Part shown: one piece after another, positions 15,822 to 25,018 of the stretch
Layout of the letters: every line of letters begins with the position of its first letter
Position numbering within the stretch: the first letter of the stretch is position 1
Origin: Erwinia sp. E602
Lineage (GTDB): Bacteria > Pseudomonadota > Gammaproteobacteria > Enterobacterales > Enterobacteriaceae
Length of the DNA stretch: 64,000 nt
Direction: 5' to 3'
Assembly (NCBI RefSeq): GCF_018141005.1
Contig: NZ_CP046582.1
Span: forward strand, 2,356,001 to 2,420,000
Made by a program: the position numbers and the translations under genes
Notes under the pieces: generated by a model
Told to the model about the DNA's origin: nothing
The model's database searches: none
The model's input: only the letters and a program-made list of their open reading frames with translations

Positions 15822-18805
15822 TGCTGCTGGCAACCATTACTGATTTCAAACCCAATATGACGCTGGTGCAGAACAGCGGTATTCAGTTTCTTGATTTTGC
15901 ACTGACGCCGGTCTGCGACGCCGACTGGCCGGGCAAGTTTGTGCGCCAGACGGCCAACGGCCCGCTGCTGCGGCTGGATTATCATCCGCAGAGCGGCAAA
16001 TACCTGCTGCCGCAGACCGCCGGCATGCCGCCGGAGCTGGTGAAGCCGGAGTTCAGCTTCCCGCTGGCCCAGTCGCTGGCGCTGCTGAACGGGCAGTGGC
16101 TGCCGCTGCCGTTCTTCCGCTTTAACCCACCGCGCAACTTCACCGGCGGCCCGGATAACTGGGCGCGGGTGCAGGTGGTGGCGCTGGACGCACCGGACGA
16201 GAAAGGCCGCACTCACCGCATCGTGCTGGCCTTTGACACCCGGCTGGCGACGGAGGGCGAAGATGCGCTGGCGCTGAACGAGAGCGACGTGCGCAACGGC
16301 GTCAGCTTTGCGCTGGCCCACCGCAGCGAGGAGCTGGGCGAGTTTCTCGATCAGACCTGGGTGGACGGCTGGCTGCGCGAGGCGTTCAGCGAAAGCGCCA
16401 GCGAGCGCGAACAGCGGCCACAGGTCAATATCAAAACCGCCCTGCGCGAATTTGAGTACCAGGCGCACTACCTGAATATCCTGCAGCTGCTCGGTGAGCA
16501 GCTCAGCGTGCCGGAGCTGAAGATCAGCGCCGCCACGCTGCAGGAGCCGGCGATTAACGTCGACCTGATCCTCGACGTCGGCAACTCGCACACCTGCGGC
16601 ATTATGGTGGAAGATCACCTCGACGATCATCAGGGCCTGAAGCACACCTACGAGATGCAGCTGCGCAACCTGAGCGAACCTCACCTGCGCTATAACGAGC
16701 TGTTTGAAAGCCGGGTGGAGTTCGCGCTGGCGCAGTTTGGCAAGCAGAACTACTCGCGCGAAAGCGGCCGGGAAGACGCCTTTATCTGGCCGTCGATCGT
16801 TCGCGTCGGCCGCGAAGCGGTCAGGCTGGCCCAGCAGCGCCTCGGCACCGAAGGGGCCACCGGCCTCTCCAGCCCGCGCCGCTACCTGTGGGACGAAGAG
16901 AGTTACACGCCGGGCTGGCGCTTCAGCCGCACGCCGGGCAATCAGCAGCTGGAGCCGGCGGCCATCGCGCTGCCGCTTACCTGCCTGATCAACGACGACG
17001 GCGAGCCGCTCTACCGCCTGCCGCTGGAAGATCGGCTGCCGGTGTTTGCCGCGCAGTACAGCCGCAGTTCGCTGATGAGCCTGATGCTATCAGAGCTGCT
17101 GGCCCAGGCGCTGCTGCAGATGAACAGCCCGCAGCAGCGGCAAAAGATGCTGCACAGCAGCGCCCCGCGTCAGCTGCGTAACATTATCCTCACCCTGCCT
17201 TCCGCGATGCCGAAACCCGAGCGGGAGATCTTCCGCCGCCGCATGCAGGAGGCGATCGCGCTGGTGTGGAAAGCGCTCGGCTGGCACCCGGCGGATGAGG
17301 ATTTCCGCAGCGAGAGCGACCGCGCCAGCAGCCTGCTGCCGGTGCCCGAGGTGCAGATGGAGTGGGACGAAGCCACCTGCGGCCAGATGGTCTATCTGTA
17401 TAACGAAACCCAGGTCAACTTTGGCGGCCGTGCGGAGGCGTTCTTCGCCAGCATGGCGCGCCCGGACCGCGCCCGCGCCGCCGATGAACCGGCCGGAAAA
17501 ACCCTGCGCATCGCCTCGATCGACATCGGCGGCGGCACCACCGACCTGGCGATCACCCAGTACCGGCTGGACGACGGCGCCGGCAACAACGTCAAAATCA
17601 TGCCGCGCCTGCTGTTCCGCGAAGGCTTTAAGCTGGCCGGTGACGATATCCTGCTCGACGTGATCCAGCTCTACGTGCTGCCCGCGCTGCAGGCGTCCTT
17701 CCGCCAGGCCGGCATGGTCAACCCGGAAGCGGTGATGACCCGGCTGTTCGGTCATGAAGGCCGCCTTGACGGCCACTCCACCCTGCGCCAGCAGGTGACG
17801 CTGCAGCTGTTTATTCCGCTTGGCCAGGCGATCCTCGAAGCCTACGAGCGTTTCGACCCGCTGGATCTGGCGGCGGAGATCGACGCCCGCTTTGCCGAGC
17901 TGCTCGCACACCGCCCGACCGACCCGCTGCTGGAGTACGTTAACCGCGAGATCCAGCGCGAACTGCCGGCGGAAGCCGCACGTTTTGACATAATGCAGGT
18001 GCCGCTGGTGGTGCGTCTGAGCAAGCTGCACGCCGAGTTCCTCTCGCCGCGCATGAACATCACCCACAGCCTGCGTTCGATGTCGGAAGTGGTGGCGGTG
18101 TATGACTGCGACGTGCTGCTGCTGACCGGCCGCCCGTCGCGCTTCCCCGGCGTGCAGGCGCTGTTCCGCCACCTGCAGCCGCTGCCGGTCAGCCGCATCC
18201 TGTCGCTGGACGGCTATCACACTAACGACTGGTATCCGTTTAACAAGCAGGGAAAAATTGAGAACCCAAAATCGACCGCCGCGGTGGGTGCGATGCTGTG
18301 CCTGCTGTCGCTGGATCTGCGGCTGGCCAACTTCTGGTTTAAGGCCGGTGATTTCCAGCCCTATTCCACCATCCGCTACCTTGGCATGCTCGACGCTACC
18401 GGCGCGCTGAAGGCGGAGGACGTGTGGTACAGCGATATCGACCTCGATCAGCACAGCTTTAACCTTGAAGTGCGCAACCGCTTCCAGGTGCGCGGGGCGC
18501 TGACGCTGGGTTTCCGCCAGCTGGATAACGACCGCTGGCCGGCATCCCCGCTCTATTCCCTGACGCTGGTCGATCCGCAGCTGGCGCGCAGCGTGGCCGG
18601 CGACCGGGTTCTGCGCGTTAAGCTGGCGGTCAGCCGGCCCTTCGGCGAGTTTGGCCCCGAGCGCTTTACCCTGGCCGACGCCCAGCTGGACGACGGCAGC
18701 CAGGTGCCGCTGGAACACCTGCGGCTGAGCCTGAACACCCTGGCCAGCAACGGCTCCGGCATGGCACATTACTGGATCGACAGCGGGAGCGTGTACCGTA
18801 AATGA
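15821..18805 (+). CDS. srfB: SrfB: large actin/Hsp70-fold ATPase-like protein
   Basis: 994 residues, the normal SrfB length. Two nucleotide-binding motifs of the actin/Hsp70 superfamily are visible: ILDVGNSHTCGIM with D252-V-G-N-S (phosphate 1) and IDIGGGTTDLAI with D568-I-G-G-G-T-T-D (phosphate 2). A later stretch SEVVAVYDCDVLLLTGRPSR may supply the adenosine loop. No signal peptide or membrane segment. It sits between a membrane protein and a P-loop protein with 1- and 4-base overlaps, so the three products are probably made in fixed ratio and work together. Known as a virulence factor in Salmonella by regulation and as part of a reported SrfABC toxin in Xenorhabdus; the mechanism is unresolved. 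Confidence 0.9.
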   Translation: MLLATITDFKPNMTLVQNSGIQFLDFALTPVCDADWPGKFVRQTANGPLLRLDYHPQSGKYLLPQTAGMPPELVKPEFSFPLAQSLALLNGQWLPLPFFRFNPPRNFTGGPDNWARVQVVALDAPDEKGRTHRIVLAFDTRLATEGEDALALNESDVRNGVSFALAHRSEELGEFLDQTWVDGWLREAFSESASEREQRPQVNIKTALREFEYQAHYLNILQLLGEQLSVPELKISAATLQEPAINVDLILDVGNSHTCGIMVEDHLDDHQGLKHTYEMQLRNLSEPHLRYNELFESRVEFALAQFGKQNYSRESGREDAFIWPSIVRVGREAVRLAQQRLGTEGATGLSSPRRYLWDEESYTPGWRFSRTPGNQQLEPAAIALPLTCLINDDGEPLYRLPLEDRLPVFAAQYSRSSLMSLMLSELLAQALLQMNSPQQRQKMLHSSAPRQLRNIILTLPSAMPKPEREIFRRRMQEAIALVWKALGWHPADEDFRSESDRASSLLPVPEVQMEWDEATCGQMVYLYNETQVNFGGRAEAFFASMARPDRARAADEPAGKTLRIASIDIGGGTTDLAITQYRLDDGAGNNVKIMPRLLFREGFKLAGDDILLDVIQLYVLPALQASFRQAGMVNPEAVMTRLFGHEGRLDGHSTLRQQVTLQLFIPLGQAILEAYERFDPLDLAAEIDARFAELLAHRPTDPLLEYVNREIQRELPAEAARFDIMQVPLVVRLSKLHAEFLSPRMNITHSLRSMSEVVAVYDCDVLLLTGRPSRFPGVQALFRHLQPLPVSRILSLDGYHTNDWYPFNKQGKIENPKSTAAVGAMLCLLSLDLRLANFWFKAGDFQPYSTIRYLGMLDATGALKAEDVWYSDIDLDQHSFNLEVRNRFQVRGALTLGFRQLDNDRWPASPLYSLTLVDPQLARSVAGDRVLRVKLAVSRPFGEFGPERFTLADAQLDDGSQVPLEHLRLSLNTLASNGSGMAHYWIDSGSVYRK

Positions 18806-21195
18806 AATCAATTAATCAAATTCTCTCCGCCCAGGCCGTGAAAAAACGTGACGCCCTGACGCAGGGCATCGAACAGGCGCTGGCCTGGCTGGAACTCAAC
18901 CGCCAGCAGTCACCGCGGCTGGATCTGGAAGCCGACTCGTTGAGCGTCAAGCTGCTGCGCCAGCATAATAAGGCCAGCGCGCTGGTCAGCGCGGTGCAGA
19001 AGCCTCCGGCCATCGGCCTGTTCGGCCTGGCGCAGCAGGGTAAGTCCTATCTGATCGCCCGGCTGGCGGCCAGCGATAAAGGGCGGCTGGAGTGCGCGCT
19101 GGGCAACAGCGTGCTGGATTACGCCAGCCAGCTCAACCCGCAGCAGCACACCGCCGCGCCGGTGCTGCGCTTCAGCGCACAGCAGCACGCCAGCGACAGC
19201 AGCTGGCCGGTGCGGCTGGACCTGCTGAGCGAGACTGAACTGGTGGCGGTGCTGGCGCTGCAGTACCGCCAGTCGCAGACGGATCGCGCCGCCGCGCCCG
19301 ATGAGTCGCAGCTGAACGAACGCCTGCAGAACGTGGCGCCCTACCGCCAGGCGGAGCCGGTGGCCGGCATTACCCCGCAGCAGGTGGTGGCGCTGTGGGA
19401 TCAGGTAAATCAGCTGCAGCGCCGCCAGGACCCGGCGCTGGAGAGCCACTTCTGGCCGCAGGCGGTGGAGCTGGCGCCGCTGCTCGGCGTTGACGAGCGC
19501 GCGCGGCTGTTCTCGCTGCTGTGGGGCGAAGATCGCCAGCTGACCGCGCTCTATCGCCAGCTGGCGCACGCCCTGCACCATCTGGCCGGCGCCCGCCGGG
19601 TACTTGCCCCGATCGGCGTGCTGGATGAGCCGTCGTTCAGCCTGCTTAACGACAGCGGCGTCAGCCAGTTTAACGCCAGCAGCGACCTGATCGTGCAGGT
19701 CGCGCCGCTGCACCAGGGGCGCACCCTGCCGGCGGTGAATATCGCGCTGGCGGAGCTGACCCTGCTATGCCGTGAGGTACTGCTGCCGCTTTACAGTACC
19801 CCGCGTGAAGCGCTGTTCAGTGAGGTCGATCTGCTTGACTATCCCGGCCTGGTAACGCCCTCGGTGCTGCCGGACGACGAGCAGCACGCGCTGGCGCTGG
19901 GCTTTCTGCAGGCGCGCCGCCCGCTGCTGCTGCAGCGCGCGACCCTTAAGCAGACGCTGACCCATCTGCTGGTGTGCAGCGCCTCGGGCCACCGCCTGGA
20001 GACGCCGCTGGTCGGCCGGCTGCTCGACCAGTGGGTTAAGCAGACCCAGGGAGAGAACAGTCAGCAGCGCAGCGGCCGTAAGCCGGGTCTGATCTGGGCG
20101 ATGACGCCGTTCGATCAGCGCCTGACCCACGGCCATAACCATGACGCTGCCGTGCAGCGCTTCGTCGGTCAGCCCGGCGATGCCTGGGGCGCGATGCTGG
20201 CGATGGATGAAAAAGGCGTGCAGCGCATGGCCGGCTACCTCTCTAACGAGGTGCTGCGCGAGGCGAAACTGGCGCGGATGGAGGTATTACGCAGTGAGGT
20301 GCAGCGCGAGCTGACCGAAAACCTGCTCGGCCAGTGGGCGCAGAACGTGGAAGCCGACGACGCCGCGGCCCGCCTGCGCATCGCCGAAACCCTGCTGAAG
20401 GCCCTGCAGACCCGCACCGGCGTTCACGGCGAACTGCTGGAGCGGCTGGTGCCGGTGCGTGACACATTGCGCCATCTGTTTTTACAGCGTGAACAGCGCA
20501 ACGAACGCCTGCTGGCGGATGAGTACAGCATCAGCGATGACGACCCGTTTGGCATCGGCGTGGCCATCGACCTGCTGAGCGAAACGCCGCTGACGGCGGT
20601 GCAGACCAGCTACCACAGCGTGCCGGAAGTCGACCACGACGCCGAATTTGCCCAGCAGGTGTACCGCTACTGGGTCAACCAGCTGCGCCAGCTGCCGGAA
20701 AACGGCCCGCTGCTGGAGCTGCTCGGCGTCAGCAAACCGACGCTGGAGATGCTGACCAGCGAGCTGATCACCGCCAGCGTGCGTCAGGGGGTGGAACCGG
20801 CGCTGGCGCGCATTCTGGCCAACGACGACGCCCAGGGCCTGCCGGCCGGGCAGGTCGCCGACCGCCAGGTGTCGCGCGCGCTGAGCGTGATCGGCGATTT
20901 TGTCGCCTGGCTGGGCTTTCAGCAGCTGCCGGAGGCTGAACGGCCGGAGAGCCGCATCAACCGCGGGCAGAAGATTTTCGCCAAACCGGAAGTGCAGACC
21001 GCCAGCCTCGGGCCGGGCCAGCGCCTGACCCGGCTGGCGCTGAAGCCGAATAACCACGCGGCCTTCTACATCTACGACTGGCTGGTCGGGCTGAATACGC
21101 TGATCGTGCAAAACGCCGGCTGGTCCGCCGCACGTGAAGTCAGCCCGGAACAGCGCGAGCAGCTGGCGCAGACGGTAGCGATGATTCGACGGTAA
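18802..21195 (+). CDS. srfC: SrfC: P-loop, dynamin-like putative virulence effector
   Basis: 797 residues. A Walker A/G1 motif is visible at 75-82 (GLAQQGKS in IGLFGLAQQGKSYL) and a G3-like motif D346-Y-P-G349 in EVDLLDYPGLV, as in dynamin-type or septin-type GTPases; no clear G4 (N/TKxD) was found. The rest is mainly helical with Gln/Leu/Arg-rich stretches. The start ATG overlaps the srfB stop as ATGA. I infer that it uses GTP or ATP together with the SrfB ATPase, near the membrane through SrfA. Annotated in databases as a putative virulence factor; the real function is open. Confidence 0.9.
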   Translation: MKSINQILSAQAVKKRDALTQGIEQALAWLELNRQQSPRLDLEADSLSVKLLRQHNKASALVSAVQKPPAIGLFGLAQQGKSYLIARLAASDKGRLECALGNSVLDYASQLNPQQHTAAPVLRFSAQQHASDSSWPVRLDLLSETELVAVLALQYRQSQTDRAAAPDESQLNERLQNVAPYRQAEPVAGITPQQVVALWDQVNQLQRRQDPALESHFWPQAVELAPLLGVDERARLFSLLWGEDRQLTALYRQLAHALHHLAGARRVLAPIGVLDEPSFSLLNDSGVSQFNASSDLIVQVAPLHQGRTLPAVNIALAELTLLCREVLLPLYSTPREALFSEVDLLDYPGLVTPSVLPDDEQHALALGFLQARRPLLLQRATLKQTLTHLLVCSASGHRLETPLVGRLLDQWVKQTQGENSQQRSGRKPGLIWAMTPFDQRLTHGHNHDAAVQRFVGQPGDAWGAMLAMDEKGVQRMAGYLSNEVLREAKLARMEVLRSEVQRELTENLLGQWAQNVEADDAAARLRIAETLLKALQTRTGVHGELLERLVPVRDTLRHLFLQREQRNERLLADEYSISDDDPFGIGVAIDLLSETPLTAVQTSYHSVPEVDHDAEFAQQVYRYWVNQLRQLPENGPLLELLGVSKPTLEMLTSELITASVRQGVEPALARILANDDAQGLPAGQVADRQVSRALSVIGDFVAWLGFQQLPEAERPESRINRGQKIFAKPEVQTASLGPGQRLTRLALKPNNHAAFYIYDWLVGLNTLIVQNAGWSAAREVSPEQREQLAQTVAMIRR

Positions 21196-21286
21196 ATGTG
21201 GGGGGCGTTCCGGGCAAGGCGATTGTGCTGCGTAGCCCGGAAACGTCTGTTGACTTAGCGACAGAACCGTAAGCGCCACTCAAATG

Positions 21287-21299
21287 GTGACACTGTCAC
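21287..21299. repeat. GTGACACTGTCAC palindrome
   Basis: Inverted repeat with GTGAC/GTCAC arms about 90 bases after srfC. Close copies GTGACACCGTCAC occur at 4405-4417 and 48150-48162. They could be binding sites of one regulator or scattered elements. Confidence 0.5.
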
Positions 21300-21366
21300 A
21301 TACTGTGGTTTAGCAGATGACGGTATTCCGATATCTGCTGACCGCTCCACACCAGGTACGAGCAAT

Positions 21367-21639
21367 TCAGCCCTCATCGTTACAGATGCAAAAGGCCCCG
21401 TCGGTCTCCGCTTCTGCTTCCTGCATCACCTGCACTATCCTCGCCAGCGCCGGCCGCTGTGGGTGTTGCTGCAGATGGCACAGGGTAACCCGCAGCGGCA
21501 GATTAAGCTGACCGGTCAGCACATCCCACAGCGCATCAAGATTGTTACCGAAGTAATTCAGCTCAAAACGCGCGGCAAACTGGCGATAAAAATCGGCGGC
21601 GTCCGCGACCTCGCTGAGATCAAAGCGTTCTTCACGCAT
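21367..21639 (-). CDS. Barstar-family ribonuclease inhibitor
   Basis: 90 residues, the usual barstar size. The conserved segment ADFYRQFAARFELNYFGNNL followed by DALWDVL matches the barstar pattern, in which the helix with the N-x-D-A-x-W-D part plugs the ribonuclease active site with an acidic residue. It protects the producing cell by binding the barnase-like enzyme encoded just upstream; the ATG follows that gene's stop by one base (TAAGATG), so the two are translationally coupled. Placing the inhibitor second in the operon is unusual for a toxin-antidote pair but works for an exported toxin. Confidence 0.9.
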   Translation of the reverse strand: MREERFDLSEVADAADFYRQFAARFELNYFGNNLDALWDVLTGQLNLPLRVTLCHLQQHPQRPALARIVQVMQEAEAETDGAFCICNDEG

Positions 21640-21640
21640 C

Positions 21641-22219
21641 TTATTTCACCTGTTCAAAGTGGCGATAGTGATCGCGGGTGACGAAGATCAGCCCGTCGCT
21701 GGAGTACAGCAGCCGGTCGGCGCCGCGCCGCCCGCACTGATAGTTGACGTCGGCTTCATACCAGCTGCGGCCGCTTTTCTCCGGCAGCCCGCCCTCGCGG
21801 TTGCTGAAGCGATCGCCGCCGATCGCCCGCCCCGGCAGCACCTGACACAGGTTACCTTTTGCCGGGTCCCAGCCCTGTCTGCGCGCCGCCGACTTGCGGA
21901 TATAGTAGTCCGGCAGCCGCTGATGCTGCTGAATATAGTTGGCCACCCGCGATTCAGCGGTAAGCCGATCGATAGTGGCGGCCGGACTGCCCGCTGCTGA
22001 TCCACGCTCGTTTTCCCCGCCAGCGCCACTGGCTACCGAGCCGTAACCAGCGGGTTCCGTTCTTTCCGCGCGGGAGGCCGAGCCCGAATGGGTTGACCTC
22101 GCCGCGGTATCCGCCATTGTTCCCGTGGCTGAATGAGAAGTCTGCCCGTCGGGCTGACGCAGCCCGGCGTAAGTGGCGATAAGTGCCACCACGCCAGCGA
22201 TAATCAGTTTCTTACTCAT
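21641..22219 (-). CDS. Barnase-like exported guanyl-specific ribonuclease
   Basis: 192 residues. An N-terminal hydrophobic segment LIIAGVVALIATYAGL (5-20) acts as signal or membrane anchor, residues 21-85 are a Ser/Thr/Gly/Ala-rich linker, and 86-192 is a full microbial RNase (barnase) domain. It has RLPDYYIRKSAARRQGW, GGDRFSNREGGLP, SWYEADVNYQCG, DRLLYSSDG and RDHYRHF. Catalytic residues line up as Glu155, Arg165, Arg169 and His184 (barnase Glu73, Arg83, Arg87, His102). Cys125 and Cys162 may add a disulfide. It cleaves RNA and would act on other cells or extracellular RNA. The barstar gene follows immediately. Confidence 0.93.
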   Translation of the reverse strand: MSKKLIIAGVVALIATYAGLRQPDGQTSHSATGTMADTAARSTHSGSASRAERTEPAGYGSVASGAGGENERGSAAGSPAATIDRLTAESRVANYIQQHQRLPDYYIRKSAARRQGWDPAKGNLCQVLPGRAIGGDRFSNREGGLPEKSGRSWYEADVNYQCGRRGADRLLYSSDGLIFVTRDHYRHFEQVK

Positions 22220-22246
22220 GGTGTATTCCTGTGGTGCATCGCTGTG

Positions 22247-22270
22247 AAAAAAGGGGCCAGAGGCCCCTTT
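22247..22270 (-). terminator. Intrinsic terminator of the sugar-binding protein gene
   Basis: GGGGCC/GGCCCC arms (22253-22258, 22262-22267) with six As on the + strand, giving CCCCTTTTTT for minus-strand transcripts. It separates the binding protein gene from the barnase gene. Confidence 0.85.
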
Positions 22271-22314
22271 GCACTAGAACGATAACAACTTTTTTCCGCC
22301 ATGATGACCGAAAA

Positions 22315-23232
22315 TCACATCTCTTCGTATTTTTTCATATTCTCTTTGGTGACCAGCTCAAACGGGATCCAGTGGTACGAGTCGAGTTTCTCACCCTTGA
22401 TCATCCGCTGGGCGACGTCCACCGAGGCTTTGCCCTGCCCGACCGCATCCTGGAATACCGTGACCTGCATTTTGCCGGAGGCCAGCGCCTTCAGGCCGTC
22501 CGGGGTGGCATCAATGCCGCCGATCAGAATTTTGCTGTCTTTCTTACCGGCCTGCTGCAGCGCCATAATCGCGCCGATCGCCATCTCATCGTTGTTGGCG
22601 GCAACGATATCCACCTGCTCACCGTTGGTCAGCCAGTTGAGCATCAGATCCATGCCCTCGTTACGCGAGTAGTTAGCGGTTTGCTTCAGGACAACCTTCA
22701 TTTTTGGATACTTAGCCACCACCAGTTCGACATCTTTGGTGCGCTGCACCGCGCCGGCATCGCTCAGGTTACCGATCATCACCGCCACATTGCCCTGATA
22801 GTTGGCCTGGCGGGCCAGCTCCTCCATCTGCAGGGTACCGGACTGCTTCTCATCGGAGCCGACAAATACCACGCCCGGCGGCAGCTTCACGTCGCCCGGC
22901 GTGCGGTTTACGTAGACCAGCGGGATCTTCGCCGCGCTTACCAGTCTGGTCATCGCCGGGGTGCCGGCGGAGTTGACCGGATCGACGATAATCGCGTCCA
23001 CCCCGGCGCTGATAAAGCTCTGCACCTGGTCGGTCTGACGGCCCACATCACCACGAGCATCCTCAAACTGCACTTTGATGCCGCGCTCTTTGGCCTCTTT
23101 ATCGATCGCCTGACGAATGATGGTGAGGAAGTTCTGATCAAAGTAGGCCATCGATACGCCGATGGTTTCGGCCAGCGTCGACGCGGAAAAACCCAGGGCA
23201 GCCACCAGTACTAACTTTTTAAGATGTTTCAT
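22315..23232 (-). CDS. Ribose-type periplasmic sugar-binding protein
   Basis: 305 residues: signal peptide MKHLKKLVLVAALGFSASTLA, then a type I periplasmic-binding fold with TIGVSMAYFDQNFLTIIRQA, VDAIIVDPVN, AANNDEMAIGAI and GIDATPDGL, all typical of the RbsB/xylose group. It should deliver a sugar to an ABC importer or chemoreceptor, but no permease or ATPase gene is near and it is bounded by its own terminator. It is therefore an orphan binding protein that may use a transporter encoded elsewhere. The ligand is unknown. Confidence 0.9.
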   Translation of the reverse strand: MKHLKKLVLVAALGFSASTLAETIGVSMAYFDQNFLTIIRQAIDKEAKERGIKVQFEDARGDVGRQTDQVQSFISAGVDAIIVDPVNSAGTPAMTRLVSAAKIPLVYVNRTPGDVKLPPGVVFVGSDEKQSGTLQMEELARQANYQGNVAVMIGNLSDAGAVQRTKDVELVVAKYPKMKVVLKQTANYSRNEGMDLMLNWLTNGEQVDIVAANNDEMAIGAIMALQQAGKKDSKILIGGIDATPDGLKALASGKMQVTVFQDAVGQGKASVDVAQRMIKGEKLDSYHWIPFELVTKENMKKYEEM

Positions 23233-23362
23233 TATTCTTCTCCGCGGGCAAGAGGTTCGGATGAGTATAAAATGGAATGATTAGTCCACGTCGAGATAAT
23301 AATGAAACATACGATTTGCCCGCAACAGGATTAGTGCAATTTCTCAACTCAGCTCACGCTAA

Positions 23363-23389
23363 ATAAAAAAACCGGCACGGTGGCCGGTT
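23363..23389 (-). terminator. Intrinsic terminator of the phosphatase gene
   Basis: AACCGGC (23370-23376) and GCCGGTT (23383-23389) with a six-base loop. Seven As on the + strand give a T-run for minus-strand transcripts. It lies 28 bases after the phosphatase stop. Confidence 0.85.
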
Positions 23390-23416
23390 TCAGGAAAAGG
23401 ATGGAACGTTGCAGAG

Positions 23417-25018
23417 TTACCGCGCGATTTTCTCAACCGCCGATCCTTCCAGCGCGGCTTTCACCACTTTGAACACATCGGTGTTATCGATATACGCGCC
23501 GTTACTGAGGCCCACGTATCTGGCATAACCGGCATCGGTGCCCTGAACCCGGGCAGCGAAGGCTGCAGAACCCGCGCCTTTGGCCCACAGCGGTACCAGC
23601 GCGTTAGAGTGGTTGCCGGTCGGGCGGAAGGAGATGCCGGGCATCTGCCCTTTGCCTTTATTCGCCACCGCTTCGAAGGCGGTTTTCTGCGCGTCCGCAC
23701 CCATCGGCATGCCGTTGTCGTGATCGGTGGTAACGATCAGCAGCGTTTCTTCCCAGCTGCTGTTCTTCTCTACCCAGTTAACCACGGCGCTTACCGCGTT
23801 GTTGAAGTCGGCGGTCTCTTCAATCAGGCGACCATACTCCACGCCGGTACAGTTCGGGTTGTAAGAGTTACCCCAGTCGCCCTTGCCGGTACAGGCGTTG
23901 CTGGTGTGCGCCGCCCAGTCGGTGGCTCCGCCTTCAACCATGACGAAGAAGCCGTTGCCGTTTTTGCTCAGGTGCCGGATAGCACCCTCGGTCATGGTGG
24001 CCAGCGTAGGCACGCTGCGGATATAAGCATCGCCGGACGGCGTGGTGCTGTCTTTGCCGGTAAAGGCGGCCTGACGGCCCTGCTGCAGGGTGCCGTTAGG
24101 CGCAACGTCAGGCGAGCCGATCAGCGGACCATCGTATTTCAGGGCACCGCTGGCCAGCTGGCTGAACTCTTCGCTGCTGCGCAACACTTTCCACGGGCTG
24201 GTGGCGTTTTCCGGGGTGAGTTTGCCTGCCTGCAGGGCGTCCCACTCCTCTTTAGCCAGATAGCTGTTAGCGTCTTTGCCACAGCCAACCTCCGATTCGT
24301 CCTTCGCCAGTTTGTCACAGGCGGTGCCGTTGACGTTAAAGCCCGGCAGGCCGGTACCCATAATCAGATCCAGTTTGCCTTCGGTCAGCATCTGGCGGGC
24401 GATTGCGTGGTAATCGTTACGCGAGGCGTTCTGAGCGCCAAACGCGGCGGGCGTGGCGTGGGAGAACGGCACGCTGGTGACCACGCCGGTGGCTTTACCC
24501 TGCGCTTTTGCGACAAGAGTAACGAAATCAACCGGCTTGCCGTTATTGTCGTAGTTGATGGCGTTGTTGTAGGTTTTGATCCCTGAAGCCAGCGCGGTGC
24601 CGGCCGCGGCACTGTCGGTCGGCTCGGTGGCCAGGTATTCGTAACCTTTGAACGGCAGATCTTTGTTCGCCGCGTCCGGTGTGATGTCCCAGGCTTTCTG
24701 CGGGTCATAGTTAACCAGCGAGTCGGCATTATGGGTGGCTTTTTTCGACGCGTTCAGTGGGAAAGTGGTCATGGCAAACTTCACCGGGAAACCGGCGTAC
24801 GGCGTTTTATCACGTGCACCGTACTGCCAGTAGGCCGTGGCATCCCAGGTCCCCCAGCCCGCCCCGTCGTTAATCATCACGATCACGTTTTTCGCTTTGG
24901 TTTCAGTCGCCAGTGCCGGCTGCGCGACGCTAACGCCGGTGACCGATAACATGCACAAGGCAAGGTAACGTTTGCGAAACAGACCGGTGGCGCTGGCGGG
25001 GGTGTGTTGATTAACCAT
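23417..25018 (-). CDS. Secreted alkaline phosphatase
   Basis: 533 residues. The signal peptide region (RKRYLALCMLSVTGVSV to ALA) is followed by NVIVMINDGAGWG with the metal-binding Asp, PTDSAAAGTALASG with the nucleophile Ser in a D-S-A context, TDHDN and a GNHSNALVP segment with zinc-binding His. This is an alkaline-phosphatase-superfamily phosphomonoesterase of the periplasm or medium, longer than E. coli PhoA (471) and distant from it, so I give no symbol. Start chosen at the ATG preceded by GGAGAGTCTC rather than the one 27 bases upstream. A Pho-box-like sequence about 100 bases upstream suggests phosphate-starvation control by PhoB. Confidence 0.9.
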   Translation of the reverse strand: MVNQHTPASATGLFRKRYLALCMLSVTGVSVAQPALATETKAKNVIVMINDGAGWGTWDATAYWQYGARDKTPYAGFPVKFAMTTFPLNASKKATHNADSLVNYDPQKAWDITPDAANKDLPFKGYEYLATEPTDSAAAGTALASGIKTYNNAINYDNNGKPVDFVTLVAKAQGKATGVVTSVPFSHATPAAFGAQNASRNDYHAIARQMLTEGKLDLIMGTGLPGFNVNGTACDKLAKDESEVGCGKDANSYLAKEEWDALQAGKLTPENATSPWKVLRSSEEFSQLASGALKYDGPLIGSPDVAPNGTLQQGRQAAFTGKDSTTPSGDAYIRSVPTLATMTEGAIRHLSKNGNGFFVMVEGGATDWAAHTSNACTGKGDWGNSYNPNCTGVEYGRLIEETADFNNAVSAVVNWVEKNSSWEETLLIVTTDHDNGMPMGADAQKTAFEAVANKGKGQMPGISFRPTGNHSNALVPLWAKGAGSAAFAARVQGTDAGYARYVGLSNGAYIDNTDVFKVVKAALEGSAVEKIAR

